Shown here in pieces: positions 26,559 to 35,874 of a stretch of DNA of 64,000 nucleotides. The number at the start of each line of letters is the position of its first letter. The stretch's first letter is position 1. Made by a program: the position numbers and the translations under genes. The stretch is from contig JANWWQ010000004.1 in assembly GCA_025055635.1 (NCBI GenBank), positions 20,478 through 84,477 on the forward strand, read 5' to 3'. The notes under the pieces are model-generated. The model made no database searches and had not been told where the DNA came from. It saw nothing but the letters and a program-made list of their open reading frames with translations. The DNA is from Flavobacteriales bacterium. Lineage in GTDB: Bacteria > Bacteroidota > Bacteroidia > CAIKAF01.

Positions 26559-27635
26559 ATGCGATACCCAGCTGCCTCCCTACCTCGAAATATCCGCTCC
26601 CTGGACAGGGAAGAGCTGGAAACCTGGCTGCAGGAACATGGATATCCCTCCTGGCGGGCCACACAAATCCTAGAATGGCTGTGGGGCCATCAGGCCACTT
26701 CCTTTGAGGTCATGACTAACCTTCCCCTCACCTTGCGCCAAAAACTTCAGGAACAATTTGTCATTCACAACCTCCGAATTGAAAAGACAGTTCGCAGTGC
26801 TGATGGAACAGTGAAAGCTGCCTACCGCCTTTATGACGGTAAAACCATTGAAGGGGTGTTGATTCCCACGCCCCGGCGCATCACTGCTTGCATCAGTAGT
26901 CAAGCCGGTTGCAGCCTTAACTGTACCTTCTGTGCCACGGCCCGCCTTAAGATGGCCCGCAACCTGGGTGCGGATGAAATTTTCGATCAGGTAGCCCTGG
27001 CCCGTCAGCAAGCTATGGAAATCTACGGAAGACCCCTTACTAATGTCGTCTTCATGGGCATGGGAGAGCCTCTGCTGAATTATCGCAATGTGGTCCGGGC
27101 CCTGGAACTTTTACATGCCCGTTTTGGCCTTGCCATGGGTGCCCACCGATTCACCGTGTCCACTGCCGGAATTGCTAAAATGATCGTACGTATGGCCGAC
27201 GACCACCTCCCATGTAAGCTGGCCCTCTCCCTTCATGCCGCCATTGACGAAAAACGTTCTGCCTTAATGCCTATTAACCAATCTAATCCCCTGAAGGAGC
27301 TTAAAGAAGCTTTGCAATACTATACGGCTCGCACCCGTAAGGTGGTTACGCTAGAATACCTGCTTTTGGAAGGAGTGAACGATAGCCAAGCCGATGCTAC
27401 AGCCCTCGTGCGTTTCGCCAGAAAATTCCCTTCCAAGGTAAACCTTATTGAATACAACCCCGTGGAGGGCCTGCCTTTTAGGGGTTCTCCGCCCCTCCGC
27501 GTTAATTGGTTCCAAGCCTATCTCAAAGAGCATGGCATCGTTGCCACCCTGCGCCGAAGTAGAGGCCGTGATATTGAGGCCGCTTGCGGCCAGCTGGCTG
27601 GGACTTTGCTTCAAACAACCAGGACAACTGAATGA
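26559..27635 (+). CDS. rlmN: 23S rRNA A2503 / tRNA A37 C2-methyltransferase (radical SAM)
   Basis: 358 aa from ATG 26559. N-terminal RNA-binding part (IRSLDREELETWLQEHGYPSWRATQILEWLW), then the radical-SAM domain with its 4Fe-4S cluster motif CSLNCTFC in SSQAGCSLNCTFCATA, VFMGMGEPLLNYRNV, STAGIAKMI, LALSLHA and the late GRDIEAACGQL containing the methyl-carrier cysteine region. Adds a methyl group to C2 of A2503 in 23S rRNA. The longer ORF-track start adds 33 residues not typical of RlmN and lies upstream of the -7 box. Confidence 0.95.
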   Translation: MRYPAASLPRNIRSLDREELETWLQEHGYPSWRATQILEWLWGHQATSFEVMTNLPLTLRQKLQEQFVIHNLRIEKTVRSADGTVKAAYRLYDGKTIEGVLIPTPRRITACISSQAGCSLNCTFCATARLKMARNLGADEIFDQVALARQQAMEIYGRPLTNVVFMGMGEPLLNYRNVVRALELLHARFGLAMGAHRFTVSTAGIAKMIVRMADDHLPCKLALSLHAAIDEKRSALMPINQSNPLKELKEALQYYTARTRKVVTLEYLLLEGVNDSQADATALVRFARKFPSKVNLIEYNPVEGLPFRGSPPLRVNWFQAYLKEHGIVATLRRSRGRDIEAACGQLAGTLLQTTRTTE

Positions 27636-27668
27636 AATCTATTTTAGCCAATCCTACACCAAACACTG

Positions 27669-28517
27669 ATGAAAAGCTCTTGTGTAATCTCTCAATTTTT
27701 TTTCTCACTTGGCATAACTAGCCTACTGCCAGCTCAGGTACAACTTCCTTTACCCAGTCCCAAATGCATTACGGAACAAGTGGTAGGCCTCACAACAGTG
27801 AGGGTGGAATATTCCCGACCGGGAGTCAAGGGACGGAAAATTTTCGGCGAATTGGTACCTTTTAACCAAGTGTGGCGGACCGGTGCCAATGAGGCCACAA
27901 GCATTAGTTTTAGCCGGGATGTCACCTTCGGCGATAAAAAACTTCCTGCCGGGGAGTACGCCTTGTTCACTATCCCCAATCCAACGGAATGGATCCTTAT
28001 CTTCAATACCAATGAAGGTCAAAAAGGAAGTGTCAATTACAAAGAATCTTTGGATGTCTTACGCCTCTCTGCACGTCCTGAACTTTGCGATTTCACCGAA
28101 CGCTTTTTGATTGAGATAAATCCCATAAACGACGAGGAAGGGGAACTGGCGCTGCGCTGGGAAAGGACGCGTGTGGCAGTGCGTTTTAGAGTCAACACCG
28201 TTGAGCAAGCCCGGAAAAATATTGAGGAATTTTATAGCAAATTCACCTCTCAATGGTATGACCTGGCTCAGGCAGCCCGCTATGGACTTGAAAACAACGT
28301 GGCCCAAGATAAACTGCTGGATATGGTGAACCGCAGCATCAGTCTGCGCGACCATTTCTTCAATAAGTACGTGAAAGCCAAGATACTCTACCGTACTGGT
28401 AAAACCGCAGAAGCACGCGCCCTGATGAACGAAGCCCGCGAGTGGGGAGAAAAAAATCCATCTCCCTTTTACGAAGCCTACAAAGCCGATATAGAAAAAT
28501 GCCTGAAAGAGTGGTGA
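27669..28517 (+). CDS. Exported DUF2911-family protein
   Basis: 282 aa. Signal peptide (residues 1-~23, FSLGITSLLPAQ), then the DUF2911 core: SPKCITEQVVGLTTVRVEYSRPGVKGRKIFG, VWRTGANEATSISFSRDV, KKLPAGEYALFTIPNPTEWILIFN. The remaining ~100 residues are helical (ARKNIEEFYSKFTSQWYDLAQAARYG) and resemble the TPR-like tail often joined to DUF2911. Common in Bacteroidota; biochemical role unknown. Followed by recJ after 7 nt, so it may be cotranscribed. Confidence 0.85.
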   Translation: MKSSCVISQFFFSLGITSLLPAQVQLPLPSPKCITEQVVGLTTVRVEYSRPGVKGRKIFGELVPFNQVWRTGANEATSISFSRDVTFGDKKLPAGEYALFTIPNPTEWILIFNTNEGQKGSVNYKESLDVLRLSARPELCDFTERFLIEINPINDEEGELALRWERTRVAVRFRVNTVEQARKNIEEFYSKFTSQWYDLAQAARYGLENNVAQDKLLDMVNRSISLRDHFFNKYVKAKILYRTGKTAEARALMNEAREWGEKNPSPFYEAYKADIEKCLKEW

Positions 28518-28524
28518 CCTTCAA

Positions 28525-30264
28525 ATGGTTGAAAACATTACCCTCCACAGACGTATCGTTCTCAAACCATCTCCGCCGCAGGAACTTATCCGGCGGCTGG
28601 GGCAACAATTGAACATCCATCCGGTATTCCTCCGGATGCTTGTGCGGCAGGGAGTTGTCAGCTTTGAAGGGGCACGGGACTTCTTCAGGCCCCATCTAGG
28701 CTTGCTGCACGACCCATACCTCATGAAGGATATGGAACCCGCTGTGGGCCGAATCCTGTCAGCCATCGCTAACCGAGAACGCATCCTCTTCTGGGGGGAT
28801 TATGACGTGGACGGCACTACCGCTACGGCCCTCATGGTTTCCTTCTTTAAAGACTTTTTGAACTACACAGAGACAGGTTACTACATACCCGACCGCTATA
28901 ATGAAGGCTACGGTATAAGCTCCACCGGGCTGCGGTTTGCCGCGGATAATGGCTTCAGCCTCCTAGTGGCCTTGGATTGTGGCACCCTCGCCGTGGCAGA
29001 AGCCTCTGAGGCACAAAGCCTTGGCTTGGATCTTATCGTGTGCGACCACCACAGGCCGGGCCCCGTGCTGCCCCAGGCTGTCGCAGTGTTGAACCCTAAA
29101 CGCCCCGATTGTTCATATCCTTTTAGAGACCTCAGTGGCTGTGGTGTGGCCTTCAAACTGGTGCAGGCTTTGGCCGCTGCATATGGAATTTCTATTGAAG
29201 AACTGCAACCCCTCACGGACCTGGTAGCCATTAGCACCTGTGCCGATATTGTAGACCTCACCGACGAAAATCGTGTGCTTGTTTACACGGGACTTCAGCA
29301 AATCCGACAACACCCGCGACCTGCGGTCAGGCTGCTGGCCGAGATTTTAGAGAAGAACCCTGAAGAATTTACCTCGGAGGATATTGTGTTTGGCCTAGGG
29401 CCACGCCTAAACGCCGCCGGACGTATAGAGCACGGACGGCTGGCTGTGTCTTTGCTTCTTGAAAACGATGAAGAACATCTTCGCCAGATCGCAGCCCGCT
29501 TGGAAAACCTGAATCAAGAGCGCCGTCAGTACGATCGGCAAATTACGCTGGAAGCTTACGAAGACCTGCTAAAACAACAGATCACAAAATTTTCCGTGAT
29601 AGCCTATCGTCCCCACTGGCACAAGGGTGTGGTGGGTATCGTGGCGGCCCGGTTGGTGGAACGTTTTTACCTGCCGGCTATCGTTCTTACCAATAGCGAA
29701 GGAAAAATAACAGGTTCGGCACGGTCTATCCCCGGCTTTGACCTTTTTGAGGCCCTCTCACGCTGCGCGGAACATTTGGAAAACTTTGGCGGCCATGCCT
29801 TCGCCGCGGGGCTCACCCTTTCCCATGATAAATTGCAGGCTTTCATGGAAACCTTTGACCAGATAGCCTCTGAAATGCTGGGTAAGAGCAAGCCCTGCCC
29901 CATCGTGGAAGTGGATGATGAAATTGATTTCAGAACTCTCACACCGGCCTTTGTAAACCTGAAAAATCAGTTTGGTCCGTTTGGTCCGGGTAACATGGAC
30001 CCTGTTTTTCTTGCGCGTGGCCTGCGACTTTACGACAACGAAATTTCCGAATTTGGGGAAGGCCACTTACGTTTCAAAGTGCGTCAGCCCGCTTGCTGCC
30101 CCACAGCTTTTCCTGTGGTTGCCTATAAGATGGCCTCCCTCCGGCAGTTAATCCAGCAAACAGAAAGTTTTGACATGGCCTTCAACGTGTCGCTCTTTGG
30201 AAAAAATAAAATTATTGAATTGGAAGCTAAATCCATTATTCCTTCTGCTTTGGAATGCCAATAA
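28525..30264 (+). CDS. recJ: Single-stranded-DNA-specific exonuclease RecJ
   Basis: 579 aa. 5'-3' exonuclease used in recombination and mismatch repair. DHH-family motifs: FWGDYDVDGTTATAL (motif I-II), LDCGTLAVAEA, VCDHHRPGPVLP (motif III), and FGLGPRLNAAGRIEHGRLAV. DHHA1 region: HWHKGVVGIVAARLVERF, SARSIPGFDLF, and FGGHAFAAGLTL. The C-terminal OB domain starts near FGPFGPGNMDPVF. All core residues are visible. The end overlaps the downstream membrane-protein gene by 10 nt. Confidence 0.96.
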   Translation: MVENITLHRRIVLKPSPPQELIRRLGQQLNIHPVFLRMLVRQGVVSFEGARDFFRPHLGLLHDPYLMKDMEPAVGRILSAIANRERILFWGDYDVDGTTATALMVSFFKDFLNYTETGYYIPDRYNEGYGISSTGLRFAADNGFSLLVALDCGTLAVAEASEAQSLGLDLIVCDHHRPGPVLPQAVAVLNPKRPDCSYPFRDLSGCGVAFKLVQALAAAYGISIEELQPLTDLVAISTCADIVDLTDENRVLVYTGLQQIRQHPRPAVRLLAEILEKNPEEFTSEDIVFGLGPRLNAAGRIEHGRLAVSLLLENDEEHLRQIAARLENLNQERRQYDRQITLEAYEDLLKQQITKFSVIAYRPHWHKGVVGIVAARLVERFYLPAIVLTNSEGKITGSARSIPGFDLFEALSRCAEHLENFGGHAFAAGLTLSHDKLQAFMETFDQIASEMLGKSKPCPIVEVDDEIDFRTLTPAFVNLKNQFGPFGPGNMDPVFLARGLRLYDNEISEFGEGHLRFKVRQPACCPTAFPVVAYKMASLRQLIQQTESFDMAFNVSLFGKNKIIELEAKSIIPSALECQ

Positions 30265-31130
30265 AAAGTAAATTTTATTTTAGATTTCTAAATCCCACCT
30301 GGATATTAAACTCCCTGGCGGCCCTCGTGGCTGTATTTATCTTCTGGGGGATAATCCTGGATGTGGCATATTATTTCATCAGCCGCAATTTTGATCTGTT
30401 CCCAAAGATGCAATTTGACTACATAGTTGAGATAAGATATGAAAAAGACATTCAGTTTTTCCGGCGAAAAGTATTGCTCACCTTTTCTATTTCATTCTTT
30501 GCAATTCCTCTTGTCTTGATTTTTCTCAATAATGCCCTGTTCCATTGGTCTGTCCGCAAGCTTTCAAACCTGAAGTTACTTTTTCTGTGGAGCTACATTT
30601 TTTCGCTGAATAACTTTTTGGGTTATCTGGCTTTTGCTTCTTTTGGGGATCGTTCAAAAGTACTCACCGGTCTTTTGCGCAGGAAATTTAAAATCATTCT
30701 GGAATACCTCGGACTTTCAGAAAGTTGGCTGCCATTGCTTACAGCGCTCATCTTTCTTTTTTACTCTATCAGAGGAAGCCACATGTGTGGCCGTTTCCTG
30801 GTGATGTCCCCTTCTTTTTCCCTAAATAAGGATCCTGTTGGTCGGCTGACCTATTTGTTAAACACAGTTATTATTCCGCTTTTTTTATTCACAATTTTCG
30901 GTCCTTTTTTATATATCAATGAATTACCATACGAATCAAGATATCAAAACATGCTGATTTTTTGGGGACCCGCACTGGTAATGCTATACAGAGCCTATAG
31001 GCCTGGAATTTTTGCCCGATTCCCCGCTTGTCCGGGTTCATGGATTGATTATCCGGATATCCTGTTGTATTCGGGGGCTGTTATCCTGATATTTTTAATT
31101 ACCTATCTAATACCGGAATTTTATTACTAA
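30255..31130 (+). CDS. Polytopic membrane protein of unknown function
   Basis: 291 aa with about seven hydrophobic segments: residues ~17-38, 70-93, 106-126, 156-171, 200-222, 230-247 and 270-290. Between the fourth and fifth sits the polar GSHMCGRFLVMSPSFSLNKDP. No signature I recognise; lipid or sugar transfer is only a guess. Starts inside the end of recJ (10-nt overlap), so it is probably cotranscribed with it. Its TAA stop interleaves with the TAG of the convergent porin-like gene in the tetranucleotide CTAA. Confidence 0.6.
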   Translation: MPIKSKFYFRFLNPTWILNSLAALVAVFIFWGIILDVAYYFISRNFDLFPKMQFDYIVEIRYEKDIQFFRRKVLLTFSISFFAIPLVLIFLNNALFHWSVRKLSNLKLLFLWSYIFSLNNFLGYLAFASFGDRSKVLTGLLRRKFKIILEYLGLSESWLPLLTALIFLFYSIRGSHMCGRFLVMSPSFSLNKDPVGRLTYLLNTVIIPLFLFTIFGPFLYINELPYESRYQNMLIFWGPALVMLYRAYRPGIFARFPACPGSWIDYPDILLYSGAVILIFLITYLIPEFYY

Positions 31131-32548
31131 AACATGTAGTCCAAAATAAAATTCCAGTTAAACATATTGACCTTATTATGAATGAAGCGATACTGATTAT
31201 AAGTATTTCCGAGGGCACCCTTGTAAACCAAAAGCCCTACTATTGAAAATCCCTTCAGGTATCCCGTGAAATTGTACCGTACCTCTACGTTTAATTGATT
31301 AAAAGAAGGCATGCCATATTTATTTAATCTATATTCCCTAACATCGGGGAGATAGAAGTGGCCGTAGGCCACGGTCGGCGTAAGCCGATTGCCCCAAAAA
31401 CCATACGATATACGTGCTACGGCAGCGTGCACATTACCTAAACCGTCGTGCCGTTCGCGCGGCATAAATGTGTAGAAATATTCTCTCCCCCACTCTCGCG
31501 GGAAAAGAAAGCGCCCATGGGATGTAATTCGTGTATAGTTTAATGAAAAACGTAAAGAATTCTTCTGAAAGGCCAGCCGGCCGCTGAAGATATTGGAAGA
31601 TTGTCCTCGGGGCATGTAAGCTTTGGCCGGATCACAGTGACCGCCGCATCGCACAGGATCTTGCCTTGTGGCGATGAAGCCCGGCTGGAAAATCCACTTG
31701 GACCCCAAGGTAAATCGGCCTTCCAGTTCCAGAAATGCGGTGTTGAAAATGTTTTCTGTAAAAAGATCCCAAAACTGCACCTTGAAGCGGTCCTGCCATT
31801 GGTAGGCCAGTTTAAGGGCAAAGAAGCCCGCCGAACGGAGATTTCCCGGATATTCAGATTTTTGACCATAAATGTTTACCCCCGCCGGATAGACGCCCAT
31901 AGACTCGCTAATCCTATACCAGTTCACGGTGGAACGGGGCGATATGGCCCGAAGGTACCCCCCCTCCATGGAAAAACCTTTCACGTCGTCCAAGGATAGC
32001 CATATCCCCTCTTCCAGCGTGCCGCGCATCCGGCCGTCCTGCTTGTTGAGAAAAGGAGTGTGGACTTCTTGCCTGCCAATACGAAAATTAAAATTCTTAT
32101 ACCGATAATTTAAATATAAATTTTCAAGTCTGTCCAAGTCGTTACGGTTTTCGGGGTCGGTAATGTCAAAAAGCCCGATTTCATAACGGTTTCCAAGTCC
32201 CGAGAGGCTGTCAATTCGGCCCAAGGGGGAAGAAGCCACATTAAAAATAAAAAAACCGGTGAGCCCAAACTGAAAACCTTTCCATTCCGGACTTTCATAA
32301 CCAATACCCGCTCCAAGAGCATAAGCCCAATAATCACTGAGGGGACCATAGTTGGTAGTAGCCATCAGAAAAGAGCGTGCATGGGCGTGAAAATAACCAT
32401 AGCGGATCAGCACGCTGCGTAAGGATCCGCAAGTATCTCCATAAGAGGGGTTATCGTGCAACTGCCCCCATCCCACACTTTGGGCAATTAAATTTACTAG
32501 AAAAAATTTAAAAATTCTTCTTAAAAGCCCGCTTTGAGATAGCTCCAT
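31127..32548 (-). CDS. Outer-membrane beta-barrel (porin-like) protein of the sulfur cluster
   Basis: 473 aa. An N-terminal export signal ends near SVGWGQ; then many alternating amphipathic strands with aromatic girdles (YWAYALGAGIGY, LYLNYRYKNFNFRIGRQEV, LKLAYQWQDRFKVQFWDLF), finishing in LDYMF, a C-terminal Phe typical of OM barrels. The RIGRQEVHTPFLNKQDGRM segment recalls OprD-type porins. The start codon lies inside the dsrE-like gene (28-nt overlap), so it is last in the sulfur operon and may pass thiosulfate or related anions. Function inferred from context only. Confidence 0.65.
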   Translation of the reverse strand: MELSQSGLLRRIFKFFLVNLIAQSVGWGQLHDNPSYGDTCGSLRSVLIRYGYFHAHARSFLMATTNYGPLSDYWAYALGAGIGYESPEWKGFQFGLTGFFIFNVASSPLGRIDSLSGLGNRYEIGLFDITDPENRNDLDRLENLYLNYRYKNFNFRIGRQEVHTPFLNKQDGRMRGTLEEGIWLSLDDVKGFSMEGGYLRAISPRSTVNWYRISESMGVYPAGVNIYGQKSEYPGNLRSAGFFALKLAYQWQDRFKVQFWDLFTENIFNTAFLELEGRFTLGSKWIFQPGFIATRQDPVRCGGHCDPAKAYMPRGQSSNIFSGRLAFQKNSLRFSLNYTRITSHGRFLFPREWGREYFYTFMPRERHDGLGNVHAAVARISYGFWGNRLTPTVAYGHFYLPDVREYRLNKYGMPSFNQLNVEVRYNFTGYLKGFSIVGLLVYKGALGNTYNQYRFIHNKVNMFNWNFILDYMF

Positions 32549-32949
32549 CCTTGCTCTTGTTTTTCAATAATATAAACTAAGCCAAACGGCACAAATCCTA
32601 TATCTCGGATGAGCGCCGAATGAGGAATATTCTTTTGTCGTAAGGTATTCTCACAAGCTAAAAAGTTTACACCTTTTTTTCTAAATTCAGAAATTTTATC
32701 CTGAAAGGTGGATTTTTCATTTAATAAAATATCAATTCCCGGACCATGAGCTACAACTTCAATCTGCACAGAATCAGCCCATCGGGACTTGAGGGCCTGG
32801 ATTTGATTAATAAGGTTTTTATGAACCTCAGGATCAGCAGATGTGAGTTGAACGATTACTTTGTGATGTGGAAGTTTTTGGACTTGGGTAAAAGAAATCC
32901 CATGAATGAAAAAAAATTGTACTAAAAACCATTTTACAAAAGTTCTCAT
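32521..32949 (-). CDS. Exported DsrE-like protein
   Basis: 142 aa from ATG 32949 (the ORF-track start is a TTG). N-terminal export signal (FVKWFLVQFFFIHGISFTQ), then a DsrE/F-type fold: KVIVQLTSADPEVHKNLI, VQIEVVAHGPGIDILLNEKS, and VNFLACENTLRQKNI, where the cysteine occupies the position used for sulfur transfer in DsrE-like proteins. Such proteins carry persulfide sulfur; an exported one would work in the periplasm. Neighbours (TsdA-like and SoxB-like) support a role in thiosulfate or persulfide handling. It overlaps the porin-like gene by 28 nt. Confidence 0.72.
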   Translation of the reverse strand: MRTFVKWFLVQFFFIHGISFTQVQKLPHHKVIVQLTSADPEVHKNLINQIQALKSRWADSVQIEVVAHGPGIDILLNEKSTFQDKISEFRKKGVNFLACENTLRQKNIPHSALIRDIGFVPFGLVYIIEKQEQGWSYLKAGF

Positions 32950-33044
32950 ATAGTTATTAATTAATCTTCTATACAAATTAACATTTCGACTGATAAATGA
33001 ATTTAATAGTTAAGAAAATAAAATTCAGATATTCTTCTTTTTAT

Positions 33045-34115
33045 TTACATATTTTTTTTCTCCGCTAATTTTTGGTAAAACTCCTTAATTGGGCCAAAGG
33101 GGCCATATTTATGTTGCGACTCCGGGAAAGAATCCAAGAAAGGCCCAAAGGGATGATCAATGGGTTTCTTAGAAATGTCAGGCCAATCCTTAGATATATC
33201 CATTACTGGCCGAGGCTGGGAATTCACAAATGCGGCCACATCCCACGCCTCTTCGTCTGTGAGTTGGGGGTTATCGTGAGTAGCCCCAAGAGGCATGTTC
33301 GCTTTCACATAACCTGCGAAACGGGACAACCTATAAAGCCCCGCACCGGTGTTGTAGCTGTTAGGGCCCCATAAAGGGGGATATTGATAGGTAACACCAT
33401 CTGCAGCTTTTACCCCAGCGCCATCGGGTCCATGGCAAATTTTGCATTTGGCCTCGTACACCAGACGACCCTTCTCGGGATCAGCAGGCCTGTCCAGAAA
33501 GGGCACCTCTACAAGGCCGGCCCCTTTGGGAGTTTCTCCTTTAGAGACGTTCTGTCCCAGCCACTTAATGTAAGCCACAATAGCTTTCATCTCCCGGGAA
33601 TCAACGGCCAAGGGTTTGCCATTAAGACTTCTTTCAAAACAGTCATTCACCCGTTTCTCTATGGACTCCACCGTGCCGGAACGAGCCCGGAACTTGGGGT
33701 AGGTTGAAGCTACCGCACTGTAGTTATTGCCAAAAATTTTAGTGCCTGCTTCCAAATGACAATTTTGGCAATTCATTCCGTTAGTTATCTGAGCAACAGA
33801 ACCCTTGGGCCCCAAATACTTTGCCGTTTGCACGATGAGCTCACGGCCATATTTTATTTCCTCATCCGTAATGGTAGCAGGATCAGGTGCTACCCAGAAA
33901 AGGTCTTTTCCCTTTTGTTCATCCCTTGTACCCATGCCCTTCTCTTTAGCACTTTGAGGGCGCGCAATGAGTTTCAGCACTGGAGCCCCGGACATCCAGA
34001 AAAAAACACCTATTACCAGCAAAAAAACCAGAACGACTGTTAACCATTGGAGTTGATCCAGTTGCTTTAAAAGCCGTTGTAAATTCTTATCTTCAGAAGA
34101 TAACTCCCTCAGCAT
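33045..34115 (-). CDS. Membrane-anchored dihaem cytochrome c, TsdA-like thiosulfate dehydrogenase
   Basis: 356 aa. A transmembrane helix at ~22-46 anchors a periplasmic domain with two haem sites: CQNCH (residues ~115) and CKICH (~225). Between them, RVNDCFERSLNGKPL holds a cysteine where TsdA proteins have the unusual Cys axial ligand of the catalytic haem; ANMPLGATHD offers the Met ligand of the second. TsdA oxidises two thiosulfates to tetrathionate (or reverses this). The context (SoxB-like, DsrE-like, YeeE pair) agrees. Residue numbers are approximate. Alternative: a related dihaem cytochrome with other substrates. Confidence 0.78.
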   Translation of the reverse strand: MLRELSSEDKNLQRLLKQLDQLQWLTVVLVFLLVIGVFFWMSGAPVLKLIARPQSAKEKGMGTRDEQKGKDLFWVAPDPATITDEEIKYGRELIVQTAKYLGPKGSVAQITNGMNCQNCHLEAGTKIFGNNYSAVASTYPKFRARSGTVESIEKRVNDCFERSLNGKPLAVDSREMKAIVAYIKWLGQNVSKGETPKGAGLVEVPFLDRPADPEKGRLVYEAKCKICHGPDGAGVKAADGVTYQYPPLWGPNSYNTGAGLYRLSRFAGYVKANMPLGATHDNPQLTDEEAWDVAAFVNSQPRPVMDISKDWPDISKKPIDHPFGPFLDSFPESQHKYGPFGPIKEFYQKLAEKKNM

Positions 34116-34130
34116 ATTTTACAATATTTC

Positions 34131-35858
34131 CTAATGGAATTCGTACGAAGTCCCCTGAAGCTGTGTGAGAAGCGTGGGAGGATAATCTGTGGCTATGGCC
34201 CGCCCCTCCAGTTTGGGGGACACCACGGGGTGGGCGGCCAAATATTCTTCCAGCACGGCATGCATGAAAAAGCCCGTCCGAAGAGGATTCTTAACGCCCT
34301 CTAGCCGGCATAACACATCATCTGGATCCCCTTCTCTTTCGCAAGCTATTATCGTGTACTCGCGCTCCAAATCCAACGGCTCCCCTTTTACTTTAACCCA
34401 GTTTAATCGTTGTCCAAAATCATTATTAATGGTGAAATTTACTTGCATTCCGGAAAACCGCACAAACCAACCGCCAAAGCGCCGTGATGGATCTTTTGCG
34501 AAGGCATTTTCTAATTCCTTTTCTAACCAATTCCAGAGTTGCTTCCCCGTAACCACACCAGACTTTATTTCAGCATCTACAGGAAGCATGTTCCATAGAA
34601 ACTCTTTTGTAATTTCGGCTTCTCCCTTCTGCGGATCCACTGCTAAAGGCTGGCAAAAACGAAAACCGTTACTGAGCGCTATGTCTGGCTTGAATTTCCA
34701 CATCATAGCATCAGTAATAAGGTTATCCATGGGCGTTTCCAAGACAAAATACCGAAGCAGGGGTGTGCTTGTGCGTCCTATTACCCGTTTCATTTCTTTT
34801 TCAAAAGGAGCTGCCACTTGCTGGATCATAGCCTGTAGCTCTGGATCAGGGGGGTATTTGGCTGGATCTACATCCAATAGTTGATAAGTGTAATCACTGA
34901 GTTTTCCATCCCTAAAGTGTAAATCTAATTTTCCGATAAATGATCCAAAGGCCCCGCACTCTACAACCCGGGTATATTTGCCTTGGATAGGTGTGCGTAC
35001 ACGTTCATGTGTGTCAGCACCAAGAATAAAATCTACACCCTGACATACAGGATTATTGGCCAGACCCACCTGTTGGGCTAAGCCCATATGGGTGACGAGA
35101 AAAACACCATGGCAGCCCTCTATCTGACGCAAATACCGCACATATTTTGCAACGCTTTTATCGGCGTGTTCAAAACGGATGCCTTTGCTATAGGCGGGAG
35201 ATTGCCGTTTAGGAATCAGATGATCGGTGTACCCTATAAAACCTAACTTAATCCCATCAATGACTTTAATCCAATAGGGCGGATATATCAAATCCCCATT
35301 GTATTCATCATCTGTAGCGTGCCACATATTGGCGCAGATCTTTGCAGCCAAGGTGTGGCCCATGTCGTATAGCATTTTTTGTTTTTTGTAAACGACCTCC
35401 CAATTGCCAGGAAGCATGAGATCGTACCCCAGGTTATTAAAAAGGGGTATGAGAGCCTCCCCTTCTGTCAAACTGGCCACACCATGACCATGAAAGTAGT
35501 CCCCCCCGTCAATAAGAATTGTTCGACCGGGATTTTGCTGCCGCAGGGACTGAATCATTGTCTTTAAGACGGCGAGGCCCCCACGTTTGCGAAAAACACT
35601 TTTCCCATTTTCCCAAAAAAATTCATCGTGCGTATGCAATTGGGCATGAATATCAGCGGTATATAATAAGGTTATTTGTACCTCCGGAGGAATACAAGAT
35701 TCTTTAGAATGAGAAGGGGCTGAAGAAATACCTGGTGGAGGAGTTGATAACCCATCGGGCAGGGCCATACCCAACCCCACGGCGGCACTTCCCAACAAAA
35801 ATTCCTTGCGCGAGAGAGGAACAGAAGCCCGTTCTGGGGCAGTGCGTTCCTTTTTCAT
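34131..35858 (-). CDS. SoxB-like thiosulfohydrolase (metallophosphoesterase fold)
   Basis: 575 aa. Tat-like signal SRKEFLLGSAAVGLGMALP (an RK rather than RR pair). Metal-site motifs of the SoxB/5'-nucleotidase group: YTADIHAQLH, DGGDYFHGHGVASLTEGEAL, MLPGNWEVVY (the NWE form rather than NHE), VTHMGLAQ and GADTHERVRTPI. The C-terminal domain contains MDNLITDAMMWKFKPDIALSNGFRF. SoxB removes sulfate from cysteine-bound thiosulfonate on SoxYZ. No soxYZ lies in the window, so its partner is either elsewhere or different. Starts 16 nt after DUF6691-like, in the sulfur operon. Confidence 0.8.
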   Translation of the reverse strand: MKKERTAPERASVPLSRKEFLLGSAAVGLGMALPDGLSTPPPGISSAPSHSKESCIPPEVQITLLYTADIHAQLHTHDEFFWENGKSVFRKRGGLAVLKTMIQSLRQQNPGRTILIDGGDYFHGHGVASLTEGEALIPLFNNLGYDLMLPGNWEVVYKKQKMLYDMGHTLAAKICANMWHATDDEYNGDLIYPPYWIKVIDGIKLGFIGYTDHLIPKRQSPAYSKGIRFEHADKSVAKYVRYLRQIEGCHGVFLVTHMGLAQQVGLANNPVCQGVDFILGADTHERVRTPIQGKYTRVVECGAFGSFIGKLDLHFRDGKLSDYTYQLLDVDPAKYPPDPELQAMIQQVAAPFEKEMKRVIGRTSTPLLRYFVLETPMDNLITDAMMWKFKPDIALSNGFRFCQPLAVDPQKGEAEITKEFLWNMLPVDAEIKSGVVTGKQLWNWLEKELENAFAKDPSRRFGGWFVRFSGMQVNFTINNDFGQRLNWVKVKGEPLDLEREYTIIACEREGDPDDVLCRLEGVKNPLRTGFFMHAVLEEYLAAHPVVSPKLEGRAIATDYPPTLLTQLQGTSYEFH

Positions 35859-35874
35859 AGAATCTTATTGAATT

